A model generated the notes under the pieces. The model searched no databases. It was not told the DNA's origin and saw only the letters and a list, made by a program, of their open reading frames with translations. Positions 63,396 through 64,000 of a DNA stretch of 64,000 nucleotides are shown in pieces. Position numbers and translations under genes: made by a program. The DNA is from Streptomyces sp. CB00316 (GTDB taxonomy: Bacteria > Actinomycetota > Actinomycetes > Streptomycetales > Streptomycetaceae): positions 806,001-870,000 of the forward strand of contig NZ_LIXI01000002.1 of the NCBI RefSeq assembly GCF_001905595.1. Reading direction: 5' to 3'. Position 1 is the first letter of the stretch, and each line of letters starts with the position of its first letter.

Positions 63396-63678
63396 GGCGG
63401 GGGCTTCCGGAAGGGGCCTCCGGTCGGGGCCGAGGCGCGGGGCCGGGCTCGCCGGAAGGGGCCTACGGCCCGGGCCGAGGTGCCGGGCGGGGCGGGGCCG
63501 GCGGGTGCCTCGGGCCGGGGCGGCTCGGGCGGTCGGCGCTTCAGGCGTGTCTCCGGCGGGGTCCGGGGAGTTGGGCACGGCAACCGCCACCGCGTACGGC
63601 GTGCTCCGCGCCGTACAGCTCGCCCGGCTCCCCCCGCCCCCTCTCCGTCCCGCTCTCCCCGCCCCGGAGGTGCCACCC

Positions 63679-64000
63679 GTGCGCACACTGTCCGTCCCTG
63701 CCCGTTGGGCAGCCGTCACCGCGTTGACGATCGCCGCGTCCACCGGCTGTATGAGCGTCGGCGACGACGGCGCCAGGCCGGGGCCCTCGGGCTCCTCCGA
63801 CTCGAAGGGCCGGGCCGTCGAGCCGAACGGTGAGACGGTGGCCGGATCCGGCGGCGCCGGGCACCGCGGCGGTGACGCCCACACCCACTCCGACGCCGCC
63901 GCGGACGCCGACCGGAAGAAGTCCAAAGGCACGCCGAGCCCGGAGGTGTCCGGCGCTGTGCCGTCGGCCACACCGAAGAGCGCCGGCCCCCGCCCCGAGC
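63679..64000 (+). CDS. Lipoprotein, 3' end outside window
   Basis: GTG 63679 with GGAGG 9 nt upstream opens a frame that stays open to the window edge (107 codons). RTLSVPARWAAVTALTIAAS then TGC is a short lipoprotein signal; the lipobox is STGC, a little unusual at -3. The mature part is Gly/Ser/Pro-rich with a His/Asp segment (GDAHTHSDAAADADRKKSKG). The functional domain lies beyond the window. Confidence 0.7.
   Translation, partial: MRTLSVPARWAAVTALTIAASTGCMSVGDDGARPGPSGSSDSKGRAVEPNGETVAGSGGAGHRGGDAHTHSDAAADADRKKSKGTPSPEVSGAVPSATPKSAGPRPE

Overview
This window is actinomycete chromosome, almost certainly Streptomyces. It has very high GC, frequent GTG starts and 4-nt start/stop overlaps. 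BldC, Lsr2, a DUF3073 protein, valine dehydrogenase and a split purS-purQ-purL purine pathway occur in the order I recall from Streptomyces coelicolor. All assignments come from reading the sequence; no database search was run.

Layout. 1-15.7 kb: an aerobic-type cobalamin (B12) cluster: cobL (5' end outside the window), cobM, cbiD, cobK, a fused cobIJ, cobH, cobG, and cobN behind a cobalamin riboswitch. It is interrupted at 2.0-6.3 kb by an accessory stretch with an acetyltransferase, a HTH protein and several broken genes. 15.7-20.5 kb: a secreted lysyl-oxidase-like protein, an orphan iron-type ABC ATPase and a Phd/RelE-type toxin-antitoxin pair. 20.65-25.40 kb: a compact island bounded by 84-bp direct repeats that are the 3' half of tRNA-Ser(GGA). 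It carries VapBC, a sulfur-binding-domain/HNH (phosphorothioate-dependent, type IV) endonuclease and a helicase-associated/WYL-like protein, and no integrase. 25.5-34.1 kb: SRP RNA, dnaX, purD, two uncharacterised genes, purC and tRNA-Gly. 34.1-38.4 kb: a NarL-type two-component system in an operon with an ABC-2 exporter, then two tRNA-Gly genes. 38.6-48.8 kb: lsr2, purSQL, a leaderless ArsR-type regulator, an M23 peptidase, a sterol-carrier-family protein, a META-domain lipoprotein, purF and purM. 48.9-53.6 kb: DUF3073 protein, vdh, a conserved hypothetical, bldC, a small CxxC protein and tRNA-Asp. 53.7-64 kb: hrpA, a secreted protein, a DsbA-like/CcdA-like pair, a tRNA Glu-Asp-Phe cluster, a metallophosphoesterase, a small metallopeptidase, a crcB pair and the start of a lipoprotein gene.

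How the genes work together. The B12 genes methylate and contract the corrin ring and insert cobalt, with cobN under riboswitch control. The pur genes give purC, purD, purS/Q/L, purF and purM of de novo IMP synthesis. The tRNA-Ser island looks like a small defence cargo unit. The DsbA-like and CcdA-like proteins form an extracytoplasmic thiol-redox pair. The best candidates for unusual biology are the tRNA-Ser island, the self-overlapping operator/promoter of the leaderless regulator at 42.6 kb, a degenerate M48-like membrane protein, and a possible 15-residue ORF with its own palindrome downstream of bldC.
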